Source of the DNA: Hypsibius dujardini
Taxonomy: Eukaryota; Tardigrada; Eutardigrada; Parachela; Hypsibiidae
NCBI GenBank assembly: GCA_001579985.1
Contig: LRSR01001486.1
Span: 1-35,192, forward strand
DNA length: 35,192 nt
Direction: 5' to 3'
Position numbers and translations under genes: made by a program. Positions 18,356 through 28,181 of the stretch are shown here, piece after piece (within the stretch, counting starts at the first letter, position 1; every line of letters begins with the position of its first letter). Under the pieces are notes generated by a model. The model saw only the letters and a list, made by a program, of their open reading frames with translations, was not told the DNA's origin and made no database searches.

Positions 18356-20288
18356 TTAATTCATGCTGGCTAATTTAGAAGGCTGTTCACTGAATAGGAA
18401 TCCCGCTCGGCGTTCCGTCCTACGCTGCCGCGTTGTTGCTCTTGGCATGACGGCTTCCTCATCTCCATACTCTACAGTCTCATCAACTGCCGAGAGAGGG
18501 GTGGTTGTGAAGATCTCGCATTCGTACAAGCGATTTAGCCGTAGAATATCCGAAGGAGACAATCTATTCCGTTGCCCCATCTTAGCGGTCACACCCTTTA
18601 CCTTGGGGATGATTACAGGGATGGTCCTGTTTATCGCAAAGTCAAACACATCAGAATGCATAATCGAGCTGTAGTCGTAGGAGGTGTTCAGGTTGTCCGT
18701 GTCTCTCAGCTCGAAGTTCCGACGATTTTCTAAACATACCAACCCGAAATAGTCATTACATAGCAGTTGCGTGGGTATCACTTCCAATTAGACATAATAA
18801 AACTAACGAGATCCAAACACTAATCTAAAAGTAAATTAATTTCTAGTATCAAATTTGTAAAATTCAGTTCTTGCATTTATAAATATAAACCAAACTATAA
18901 ATTTCGGCGGGAAAAAAATAACAATTAAATGTAATTTCATCTACGCCTCATGCAATCGGACTGGTTTTGGGGGATCACAACACATCTGAAATTTAATTTT
19001 TAAATTACTCCAGTACTCACTATAATTTGAATTTTTATCGGTCAGACTCTGAAAACATTTTTTTGGCAGAATTGCAAAGTCGGAAACATCCCAGTTTTCT
19101 TCTTTTTTTCACTGTGTAAATATCGATTTTTGGGGAAAAAAACTGCGTCTCTGGCCTCTAACAACCAGAAACAATTTTGCTGATGGCAATTGATTCCACA
19201 TTGAATTTGCAGAGAAGTGTCAAAAATCACAATGACAAACATCCAAAAATCGAACTTTTTACAGTGAAATAAAAAAATAAGAGATTTTTCAGTGCTTCCA
19301 CGACTTTCAGATCCACCTCCAAAAACGTTTCCAATGCCTGACCGATAAATTCCATAAATCACCACTAATATTGAATTAATTTAAAAAAATACAGCGAAAA
19401 TATCCTACCTCCCCCCCCCTCCCACGAAAATCAAATCAAGTAAGCGACATAGTTAAAACTAGAGAATACACTGTAGGTTAAGATTCCTGATTGATTCCTG
19501 ACTGATCCGAAAAGATATTCACTTGACTATTTTTTGTTTTGTTTTTGCCATTCTTCCCGGCAATGCGAGACCGTTTCATGTACCTGGAAGGATGTTTGAC
19601 CAATTAATAATCACATGCTCATCGCGATCGGACCGGGTTTCCTCGTGGTAGAAGCCTAACGCGTGCATCAGCACGTGGCGCACTTCGCGATGCAGACAGC
19701 CACCGTGCAGATTCAACTGTTGAACCCCACCAATGCGACCCACATATGACCAGCACCTAAAGAGATACGGTGTGTCATCCTCTGTCTGATGTCGAGAGAA
19801 AGGAACAAATACACAACATGTACCCTTGAGAATTTCTCGTAATTTTGATGTAATCAGCCTGATCTGTCCTGTTTACAAAACGTATGCAAGAGTGGGATTC
19901 CATGTAGCGCATCGCTCCGAGAATGACTTGCTGCTCATCATTACCTAAAAAAGCTGTAACTGTTTACTTTGCCGCGGGCCAATCAAACCCATTATTACAA
20001 AAAGCCATATTTAGTGACTCATTTATAATTCCGTTTCAATTTCCCTTTAATTCAAACTCATTGTTTAAACAAAACGGTAGCTAACTGCATATCCGGCCAG
20101 TTAAAACGAGCGGCGAGTCCCTGCCGGTTACACCACAATACAGCAAACTTACTAAACTCATTGGCAATGTTCACGTAAACCGTTCCACCTGGCCATTTTG
20201 TGATTGTTCCCTTCATGGAGCTCGAACGTACTCCTTGCACTACAAAAAATCCCAACAAAACAGCACAACACCACAGTGCTGTCGTCAT
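18356..20288 (-). CDS. Astacin-like pseudo-protease, four exons
   Basis: Exons 20288-20153, 19944-19824, 19756-19584 and 18729-18356 join in phase to 267 codons. All introns are GT-AG (donors GTAAGT, GTACAT, GTACAT). Exon 1 gives a signal peptide (MTTALWCCAVLLGFFVVQG) and W-P-G-G-TVYV, the start of the astacin catalytic fold. Later motifs are CWSYVGRIGG, HALGFYHEETRSDRD, YDYSSIMHS, MGQRNRLSPSDILRLNRLYEC. The zinc site reads HVLMHALGFYHE: the three His ligands stay but the catalytic Glu of HExxH is Val. The Met-turn Tyr (SIMHY) is Ser. A secreted, non-catalytic protein is inferred. There is almost no pro-segment (no FxGD region), and the C-terminus is basic (RQRRTERR), without EGF or CUB domains. 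Confidence 0.85.
19040..19365. repeat. Diverged fold-back repeat inside astacin intron 3
   Basis: Shares with the 28182-28934 hairpin the elements GCTGATGGCAATTGATT, TGAATTTGCAG, AGTGTCAAAAAT and TTTTTACAGTG, plus an internal inverted arrangement (CACTGTGTAAATATCGATTTTTGG against CCAAAAATCGAACTTTTTACAGTG). It is an older member of the same family, sitting in the intron between 18730 and 19583. Confidence 0.6.
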
Positions 20289-21188
20289 TGTAAATGGTGA
20301 TGACTACTGTTTTTCTGCGTCAAATAAAATATATGTGAAGAGTATAAACTAAAACTAACGACATTGGCTAAATATAGGATGAGTACGAATAAGCATTCGA
20401 CTTTTTTCGTGTACTACTATCAGTACGGGAGTTTTGAAGTTTTTCTGATTTAATCGATCACACAGTTGCGTCGTCATTTGATATAATCCGTCCCTTGAAT
20501 AGCCTTGTTTCGAACTTGCCTACCGGATCATGCAGTCCTTTTCTGATCAAGTTGATCTGTGATACCAATCTCAGCTGGGAAGGTCTTGCAGTGGTTGACT
20601 GCACGAGCTTGCTGGAAACTGCATTGTATGAAGAATAAGGTAACGTCTGGAAAGTTATAGGTTTTTCTTTAAAAAACAGGACGGGGAGTGAGGACATTGT
20701 CTGTAGTGACGGGAGTTTACCATTGCGTACAGAGTAACAAGCCCGAGATTTATTTTTCGCTAAATTTAATTGGTCCATTTCGAAATATTTGCGCACTTAA
20801 CACCATGAGGGAGCTCGCATCAAACTGTGACAAACAAGTGGAGTGTAGTCCATTATGTGTCCCACTATTCAGTAAAATTAGGGAATTACTTCACATTTAA
20901 AATCTAAATCAAATCACAAAATTGTGTCTGACTTAGGCTGTTTTATGACACTCCCCTCCGCTCAATGGGCGCAGCTTAATATTTTTTATTTTCTAGAATC
21001 ACTATTGCAAAAACCTTCGTGTAATAATTGAAAAAGTAAAACTAATATTCTGTATACGTTAGAATGGTAAGACTAAACGATAAGTCAACGATGCCCGACC
21101 GTTAGCCCTCACTTGGGGAATTATTCAGATGCCGAATGCAGAACCACTTGGACATGTTTTTTTATTAAGAGCTATTGGAGGGAAGAAC
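20289..21188. other. Upstream region of the astacin-like gene, one doubtful ORF
   Basis: Contains the presumed minus-strand promoter (a TATATTTTATTTG stretch near 20310-20330 on the minus strand). A 112-codon minus-strand frame (20458-20796) has no recognisable domain and no supporting splice sites, so I do not call it a gene. Nothing else is seen up to the GTCT repeat. Confidence 0.35.
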
Positions 21189-21232
21189 ATTTCTCGCTCT
21201 GTCTATCTGGCTGTCGGTCGGTCGGTCGGTCG

Positions 21233-21288
<56 letters not shown>

Positions 21289-21371
21289 TTCTGTTTGTTT
21301 ATCTGTCTGTTTATCTATCTGTGTGCCTGTCTGTCTACGTGTCTGTCTGCCTTTCTGTCTGTCTGTCACCC
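21189..21371 (+). repeat. (GTCT)n/(GTCG)n microsatellite, module 3
   Basis: Begins with GTCGGTCGGTCGGTCGG, then a long run of GTCT with occasional substitutions. It sits in the remaining part of the J-protein intron, before the acceptor at 21411. The long Leu/Ser/Val/Cys-rich reading frames here are microsatellite translations. Confidence 0.93.
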
Positions 21372-21411
21372 AAGCGTTTCATGTCTTAATTTGTCTCCCT
21401 TCTCTTTTCAG

Positions 21412-21808
21412 CTCGGCATTCCAGCGGTTTCACCCTTTTTCTTCATCTCTCACCCTTCCTCCTCTTCTCGGCCTGAGCCTTCTCTCATACCCCACATACA
21501 CCAAACCGGTCTACAACCTCCAGCAGTCCCTCAAGTATCCCCACCAGTACCTGACCCGTAACCTCGACGTCCGCTTCTAACTGAAAGACGACATCCACAC
21601 CAAACTCACTAACAAGGAGATGCTGACCATCAAAACCAGCATCGAGGAGCTTTACCTCAACAACCTCAGTCAGTCATGTGTGAACGCGCCTACAAGGAGA
21701 ACGTCATATGGCGTGGCCGGCTTTATAGGGATCATAAACTCGTCCAGAAAGGCCGGGAACTGGAGACACCGTCGTGCGATACACTCTCACGGGCTTATAA
21801 CAAATTAG
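21412..21808 (+). pseudogene. DNAJB12/14-like C-terminal exon, module 3
   Basis: After CTCTTTTCAG this exon repeats module 2: YTKPVYNLQQSLKYPHQYLT then NLDVRF, where TAA (about 21578) replaces a Tyr codon. LKDD, IHTKLTNKEMLTI and IEELYLNNLSQSCV follow. A short deletion then shifts the frame into NAPTRRTSYG. The J-domain exon is missing: upstream is only the microsatellite and unrelated DNA. Two lesions plus the lost 5' part make it a pseudogene. It retains the ER-anchor/DUF1977 homology that ties it to DNAJB12/14. Confidence 0.8.
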
Positions 21809-22442
21809 CTTCAGTCCGATTTTTTGGTTTATGACAATCTTGTCTGGATACATATAGTAAATGCTCTGTTATTGTCGCTATTTTAAGGCTGAATTCCGAA
21901 TTATTTGTTCGATCGTACGTGTGGCTGACCAGTTTTTTCAGACATTTACTTTGGGGGAACCGATTGCGTGTTTCGGGATTTATCTTTCTCTAAGCTTTGT
22001 GGTTTCTGTGCTGAAATTGTTGCTTTGCGCTTTTATTCTGTGTTATATTTAACGAATTCGCTTTTCTGTGACATTGTTAATATCCGACGTATCTTTTTGT
22101 ATGTCGCCTGCTCTCGATGAAATTAGAGAAACATGATTTCCTCCAAACTGAAATCATTGTTATATAGAGTGCTTATCACTCACAATTTCCATCGGAATTA
22201 GATAGAGTACAAGTGAATCGGGGAAGATTGCGCATATCTTCAGCTGGATAACTTTGTCCTCTCTCTTTACTATGACTTAGACAGCCTTGTGTCAAAAATT
22301 CGCCAGTAGCGCCTCTTTGGGTGAAACTTCATCGGGAGTTGTGTAGGCTAGCTAATAATTTATCTGCTTCCTCTACCGTCCTTGCCCGAGTTTAATACCT
22401 CTTTATTCTCGATCTGGGGTGCTACATTGATCCAATATATTT
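21809..22442 (+). promoter_or_regulatory. Spacer and promoter region of kinase B
   Basis: Homologous to the other modules up to GCGCATATCTTCAGC (near 22230) and again from GCGCCTCTTTGGGTGAAAC (near 22310). The ~100-bp block with TGATAAATTGTGCAAATAAT, present in copies A, 2 and C, is missing and replaced by about 30 unrelated bases. Confidence 0.5.
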
Positions 22443-25295
22443 ATGGACGGAGTCATGGATGAAATCGGGAATGGAAAATACGATATTGTTTTCACTGATA
22501 GCGATGGTTTGAAAAATGCCTGTCGTCCTAGCGTTGAAATTCCGGGTGGCAGATGGGGCAACAATGATGTTCAACAAGTGAACGCGTTTTACTGGGCTCC
22601 TGATCTCGTTCCCCGTGAAGACCGTGCCAGAACATATGCGTTTAAAGTTTTCGGGAGACCAAGCAAACCGAATGATGCCAGAACTGGAGAATTAAAAAAC
22701 CTCTTAAAACTCACACATAAGCACGTTGTGCGGTACTTTGCCGTTGGTATCACCACTCGCGACGAATGTTGCCTACTCATGAAATTCTGCAGCGGGGGGA
22801 CGCTTACCGAATTTATCGAGAGCAACAAAACGTATTGCTCAACTGAAGTCCTTTTAGACTACACGTTTCAGCTGGCTTCCGGTCTTCGTTATCTTCATGA
22901 AAACATGAAGTTTATTCACGGATTCTTAGCATCAACAAGCATAATGATGAATGATTCCACGGGGAAAAAACTAAAAATTGCTAATCTCGATTGGGCATTC
23001 CAGCGCAAGTCTGTGAAATCTTCAAAGGAGCAAATGGAACGTTTTATTAGGTCAACATTTACTTTTAAGAAATGTTTTTTCATGTCGCCAGAAATGATGC
23101 CGTGGCTGCCTTACGTTGACAAGCGAAATCGACGACTTCTTAGCTATTCAACCGACATATGGAGCCTGGGGTGTGTGGTTTTGGACATGTATCTAGTGCG
23201 AGAGGGACAACCGGGACTGCAGTTCGACATAAATTATAATGACTATGATACTATTCAGCGGCACGTATGCGAAGGATTTTCTCAAGTACCCCAAATCCCA
23301 AAAGATATGCCAGGTGAGCTGAAGGTTCTGGTCGGTATTTCTCTAAAAGTCAACCCAGACGACCGTCCAACCGCGGCGACCTTGCTGAATTATGCTGACC
23401 GCGCGTCCTTGATGCTGGAGGCATTATACCTGCGAGAAATTACGCTAACAACCATGGTTTATGACGGGGATAGAAGCTCTGGTACCTTTATATACACATT
23501 TAAGGACTGCTTTAGCGACCTAAAATTTGGATTTCGTCGTATCCCCGCTGGATACGCTCACCGTTTTACGACACATGGGTCTTTTGGATATATTAACACG
23601 GTGGACTCATTTTACTTGGATGATGGCAACCCCGTCTCGGAGCATGCCGGAAACCAGGCGTGTAGACTCCTTTTGGAACGAGTAAGTGACGCCAGGTCGG
23701 AGGAATTAAAATCTTTATTACATCTTAAGCATCCAAACATTCTTCAATATATTGTTATCGGTTACGCAAGTAATCGCTGGGGTCAAAGCAGAAACCATTA
23801 TTGCCTACTCATGGAGTGGTGCAGCGGGATCACGTTGAGGGACTTTATCAAGAGCAAACCTACACACTGTTCTACCGAACGCGTCGTCAAATATACAACT
23901 CAGGTGGTTTCCGGTCTTCATTACCTGCATGAAGGCAATGATACAGCTAAGTTTGTTCATGGAGACATTACATCTTCGAACATCATGATGAAGGAGTCAA
24001 CTGGCGAAAACCTTAAGATTATTGACATCGAAGGAGCATTCCAGCAGCCACGAGGCCTGAGGCCGTCAAAAAAGAAATTTAACATGCAGAAGAGATCGTA
24101 TTATTTCATGTCACCAGAGATGGCGGAGTGGATTACTTACGGTAAAAATGTAACTCGACCAACTCCAGACTCTCCAACTGACATATATAGTCTAGGGTGT
24201 GTTGTCATGGATATGTATTTCGCGAGTCAAGAGCAGGCTTTGTGGCCAGATCACGATTATGACAGTTTTCGTTCCGCTATACGAAGTGAACCTCCTTTAA
24301 CACCTCGTGTGCCGGAAAATTTGCCCAATAAGCTCAAGGTTTTGGCTCGCCAGTGTCTGCAGGTTAAACCAAGCGATCGTCCAACCGCAGCGACCTTACT
24401 GAACTACGTTGCTGGCGTGTACTTCAAATGTGCGGAAAATGGGATTCAGTATTATTTACCAACTTCAAAGAAACTGCTTGGTAATATTGGCGCATTCGGA
24501 GTTGTGCATCGAGTTGATGCTTTTTCGATTGGGGTAGACCTCGTTAAGCAGAGCAAACGATACTTGGCGTTGAAGACCTTTTTTCAAAAACTGGAGCAAG
24601 ACGAAATCGAGAAAATCGGATCAACTCTCCTAAAACTAGATCATTCCAATATTGTCAGTTACCTCGCAACCGGATTTTTCGAACATGATTGTCATTTCAT
24701 GCTCATCATGGAATGGTGTAGTGGTGGTACATTAACCGAAGCCGCGGTTGAAACGGCGCTGCCGGTTGAAAAGCAGAAAAACTACGTGAACCAGCTGATT
24801 TGCGGCATACATTACCTTCATGTGGAAGTTGAGCCGCCCATCGTGCATAAAGATTTGAAAGGCACGAACGTTGTTTTCTCGGATGAGAATAAAACTGTGC
24901 TGAAAATATGTGACTTAGACAGCTGTAGTGTCAGTCGAAGAGTCGAGCAGCAGTCAGTCATTTCTCGGGTGCGCTTCACCCCGGGATTCGTATCGCCAGA
25001 ATTGTTGAAATGGGCGACTATGTTCAGTGTCACGGGTGACTACCCTGTCGGCCGGGCTACGGATATCTGGAGTTTAGGGGCGGTCATTCTCGAAGTGTAC
25101 TGCCAAGGAAACCTACCCGATATTCCGTCATTCCAGCGTGGTGATATCCTAGGAACCACAGCTGTCGCCGACGCGAATGTGGACATTACATCTATTAGGG
25201 AAGAATTGTTGGCCTTTGCAGCGAAGTGTCTGGTGAACGAGCCGGAGAAGCGTCCAACCATCGAACAATTGCGGAACGAATTTTCCAAGGGGTAA
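22443..25295 (+). CDS. Triple kinase-domain protein, gene B
   Basis: Intronless, 950 codons, ATG at 22443 (MDGVMDEIGN), stop TAA. A close paralogue of gene A with the same graded active sites. Domain 1 (~30-325) has K68 in YAFK but HGFLAST for HRDLKxx (159-165) and NLD (181-183) for DFG: pseudokinase. Domain 2 (~370-660) has HGSFG, ACRLL (Arg for Lys), HGDITSSN and DIEG: doubtful. Domain 3 (~670-950) has LGNIGAFGVV, LALK, HKDLKGTN (H802, D804) and CDLD: catalytically complete. Each domain keeps a DIWSLG/DIYSLG F-helix motif and a final R-P-[ST] motif. The protein is soluble, without transmembrane segments. An AATAAA lies ~230 bp past the stop (25526-25531). It probably acts as a cytosolic Ser/Thr kinase regulated by its own pseudokinase domains; this is inference. 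Confidence 0.9.
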   Translation: MDGVMDEIGNGKYDIVFTDSDGLKNACRPSVEIPGGRWGNNDVQQVNAFYWAPDLVPREDRARTYAFKVFGRPSKPNDARTGELKNLLKLTHKHVVRYFAVGITTRDECCLLMKFCSGGTLTEFIESNKTYCSTEVLLDYTFQLASGLRYLHENMKFIHGFLASTSIMMNDSTGKKLKIANLDWAFQRKSVKSSKEQMERFIRSTFTFKKCFFMSPEMMPWLPYVDKRNRRLLSYSTDIWSLGCVVLDMYLVREGQPGLQFDINYNDYDTIQRHVCEGFSQVPQIPKDMPGELKVLVGISLKVNPDDRPTAATLLNYADRASLMLEALYLREITLTTMVYDGDRSSGTFIYTFKDCFSDLKFGFRRIPAGYAHRFTTHGSFGYINTVDSFYLDDGNPVSEHAGNQACRLLLERVSDARSEELKSLLHLKHPNILQYIVIGYASNRWGQSRNHYCLLMEWCSGITLRDFIKSKPTHCSTERVVKYTTQVVSGLHYLHEGNDTAKFVHGDITSSNIMMKESTGENLKIIDIEGAFQQPRGLRPSKKKFNMQKRSYYFMSPEMAEWITYGKNVTRPTPDSPTDIYSLGCVVMDMYFASQEQALWPDHDYDSFRSAIRSEPPLTPRVPENLPNKLKVLARQCLQVKPSDRPTAATLLNYVAGVYFKCAENGIQYYLPTSKKLLGNIGAFGVVHRVDAFSIGVDLVKQSKRYLALKTFFQKLEQDEIEKIGSTLLKLDHSNIVSYLATGFFEHDCHFMLIMEWCSGGTLTEAAVETALPVEKQKNYVNQLICGIHYLHVEVEPPIVHKDLKGTNVVFSDENKTVLKICDLDSCSVSRRVEQQSVISRVRFTPGFVSPELLKWATMFSVTGDYPVGRATDIWSLGAVILEVYCQGNLPDIPSFQRGDILGTTAVADANVDITSIREELLAFAAKCLVNEPEKRPTIEQLRNEFSKG

Positions 25296-25639
25296 GACAT
25301 CACGTCACGTCTTCGTGAAATATGGGCTGAGCTGGTAATAGTTTGCTGTTCAAAAAAATCCAACTTTTAACGTCTGAGCTATCTCAATATTTGAATATAC
25401 AGAAAATTATCACTGCAGTACTATTGAAATACCATATATAGATTCTCGTACTACTACATTATAGAATATATATCACTACTACTACACCTATAATACTTCT
25501 ACTACTATAATTCTCCTTTTATTACAATAAATAATTTGTATTACGTTTTAATATCTTAATAAATAATAGTCGTGTGATGCTAGTTTCCCATTTTTTAAAA
25601 CGCATTTGTTTGTCCAATTGCGGCCATTCAGCAATTCAA
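25296..25639 (+). other. 3' flank of kinase B
   Basis: AT-rich with degenerate TACTAC/TAGTAG runs (25448-25508). The same kind of sequence lies downstream of kinase A (7560-7610, inverted), so the 3' flank was copied with the gene. A canonical AATAAA is at 25526-25531. Confidence 0.5.
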
Positions 25640-25890
25640 GCCCAGTGGGACTTTTCTCTTTTTAACAGAAAATTTTCTGAATATGTTCGCCTCTTAAGTT
25701 CAGTTTAGAATCGATTGGCATCTACTAGATAAGTGTTGGAAAGCAGGGGGTGGAGCTAAATGTGCGTATGTATCTACAAGCATTGGCTATTGTATATAGT
25801 TCCGCAGTCCGAGCCCCGAAAAATACTTGATTGGTGCCAATCGGTTCTTACTTGAATTTAAATGGATTTGGGACCGAAAATTATTACATT
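25640..25890. repeat. Decayed fold-back element downstream of kinase B
   Basis: Inverted counterpart of 7180-7440. AGTGGGACTTTT, AACAGAAAATTTTCT, ATCGATTGGCAT, AGATAAGTGTTGGAA, GTCCGAGCCCCGAAAAAT and GATTGGTGCCAATCGGTT all match in order. The element was present in the ancestral kinase module. Confidence 0.7.
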
Positions 25891-27774
25891 TATTAATTAA
25901 TAAATAACAATGATAAAAAAGAAAAAGAAAAATTAATAAATTTAATTATTACTTGTTTCGTCTTTATGCGTTAGCAAAGCCCCACTGTCTTGAAATTTTT
26001 AGGGTGCCAGCAACAGGACCCAAAAAGGAATGGCCGGACATGGAAAACCATCTTGGTTTTATGCACTTATAGGTCGTGATATGTGACTTTCAACATATGG
26101 CTTCATTGATGGATAAGGGCGGCGCCAAGAATACTTTGATAATTTGGAAATTAGCTTACGGAGTTATATACAATTAATATTTATTTTTGCCACCTTCCGT
26201 TTCTTTTATTGATCTAGCTTCCATTAAGAAAAATTATCTTATTATACATTTTTTTCTTCAGATTTTCATCTCCATCTTTATCGGCGCGCAGAACACTCAG
26301 TATGAATACGGATTAGATTCCGTCGGGGAGTTTTATTACCTCAGTTTAACACTTCTGAATTTGTCTGCCATTTTCCCATAATATGACCATACCCCTATGT
26401 GCTAACATACGTATATTTGCTGTATTTTGGTTTATGATATTTTAGTTTTAATATTTTTTTGTTTTGAGCCCTAAATAAACCTTGACAGTATTGAAGTTTC
26501 AATTTCAGCGACTGTTAGACATCAATCATTTCATTAGCAGTTTTAGACTACTCCCTGGTCTAGACAACTGTGTTTTGTCGCGGCAATACATGTCGGAAGC
26601 TATCGGACACCCAAAAACTTCGCGCAGTAATTGTGCAGAATGCAGCTTTTGAGACATTTTTCTATTTTCCCTAAACAGAGCTAGAGAATTTAGCGTACCA
26701 CATACATATTCTTAAAACTTGACTGTTTTTACTGCCTAGATCAAAACAAGCAGTTAAACTCGACAAAGTGCTTGAAATCAACCGGCAAATCCATTCGAAA
26801 TGCCGGGGAGCGGGAATCTCACGTGTGTCCGTTTTCTCATCCTTTATCTAAACGACGCGCGGGAATCCTAATCCGCAAAGGTATCCGTTCATTTGTTCTC
26901 AAAAAATTGTGCCTTGACCATTTGCTTGAGTGTATCATGCGTTGAGTGTCCTCCGTTTCTCATCTTTCTGTCTCCGCGATTCACGGAAATTCAAAGATAT
27001 CAGTCCTCTTTATTATCGAAAATTGTGCCTTGACCATTTGTTTATTACTGCCGTCCGTCACACATTCTAGCAGCTACAGTGCTGCCAAAAGTTTCGGATG
27101 AGTCTACGATGCCGATGTGATAGCAATTATGACGCCGTTCATGCGGTAAAGGTCTTAAAGTTCTTTTTCAGCGGCTACCAACGTATCCCGAATCTTCCGT
27201 TTGACTTCCGGTACCGCTTAATCTATTTGACATGGCTGACGGCTGCATAAAAATTTGCTTGCCTAAAGGGAGACCAAAAAACGCCTTCGCTAACCAAAAA
27301 TCAATTAAGTAAAATAATTTCAACATTTTCAATAGTGATTCTTCTTATAAGGTTTCCAGTTTTGGAGTTTAGTTTTATTTTCGTTGAAATGAACTGCTCG
27401 ATTTTTTTCTTTGTCTACAAACTTTTGGTGTGTGTGTGTAGGTTTGTAGTTCCAATGCAAACAAAACTAGTTTGTTAATTCTGCAAAACTTTGATTTGTT
27501 CGTAGTTTTGCAGTTTTAATTTAATAACAATTATTTGATTCAAGTCCGTTTACTTTTTAAGTTTGTTGTTCCTAGTTATAGTCAATTTTAATATATTTAA
27601 TTATATTATCATTATAATTTGTTTAGATTTACCTCCCCTTGATTCATACTCCAACATTTTTTGTCAAACTTCATACAGGTCAGTTAAAAGATTAAATCGT
27701 ATCTTTATATTTCAGCGAATATACGAATAATAACACATATATTGGAAACTTTTTTCACACAAGAAGCTTCTTAC
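25891..27774. other. Gene-poor spacer
   Basis: No convincing gene. It holds AT-rich tracts and a 21-base direct repeat (starts 26904 and 27020). A TG-rich/pyrimidine-rich stretch at 27420-27450 and AT-rich sequence follow to 27700. A 64-codon plus-strand frame (26187-26381) has no recognisable motif. Confidence 0.4.
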
Positions 27775-28180
27775 CTCGTCACAGTACTGTTTGTAGATGT
27801 CTAATTCCGCATTGTTTGTGGTAAGTTCGTGAACAGATTTTCTAACGGTATTAGGATTTCTCCAGACGGCCTGGATCAGCTCGGTGACGAGCTCGTTGCT
27901 GGAGCTGTCCTCGAAGGTCGGACCGGTGAATCTTCCTAAAGAGCTTTAAAAACGAGAACTTTTGGTCCCTGTTGGATGGTGTCCGCCGCAATTACGCCCC
28001 GCCCCTTTTCGGGGATCTGGACGACCTTAATCATTGGCGACGTGAAGCCGGTTGCACCAATGAGAGCTTGCGGTTTTAGATTCGCCGCGAGGTAGAGCTT
28101 ATAGATGTGGAGCCCGGTTGCCTTTTCCGACATACGTTCTCGGCATTTCTTGAGTTTCTTTATCGTTTTCGACTGACTAG
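27775..28180 (-). pseudogene. SET-domain-like fragment and adjoining exon-like sequence
   Basis: Minus strand, from 28180: KKLKKCRERMSEKATG, then GLHIYKLYLA, then VVQIPEKGRGVIAADTIQQG and KVLVF. The KGRGVIA...I..G arrangement resembles the N-terminal strand of SET methyltransferase domains (KMT5A/SETD8-like). A TAG follows at 27938-27936. From 27935 another frame reads ELVTELIQAVWRNPNTVRKS and AELDIYKQYCDE, ending at a good donor (GAG|GTAAGA, 27775). Whether these are two exons or one frame-shifted exon is unclear. The catalytic NHS and Y motifs of SET are not present. The upstream end abuts the hairpin element, which may have cut the gene. Confidence 0.35.
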
Positions 28181-28181
28181 G

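Noticed and set aside
20458-20796. 112-codon minus-strand ORF
   Set aside because: No motif, no splice context and no paralogue in the window. It may be chance.
21172-21580. Long Cys/Leu/Ser/Val-rich or Thr/Asp/Arg/Gln-rich reading frames
   Set aside because: These are translations of the GTCT microsatellite in both directions. The same holds near 12960-13045, 30242-30690 and 32500-32760.
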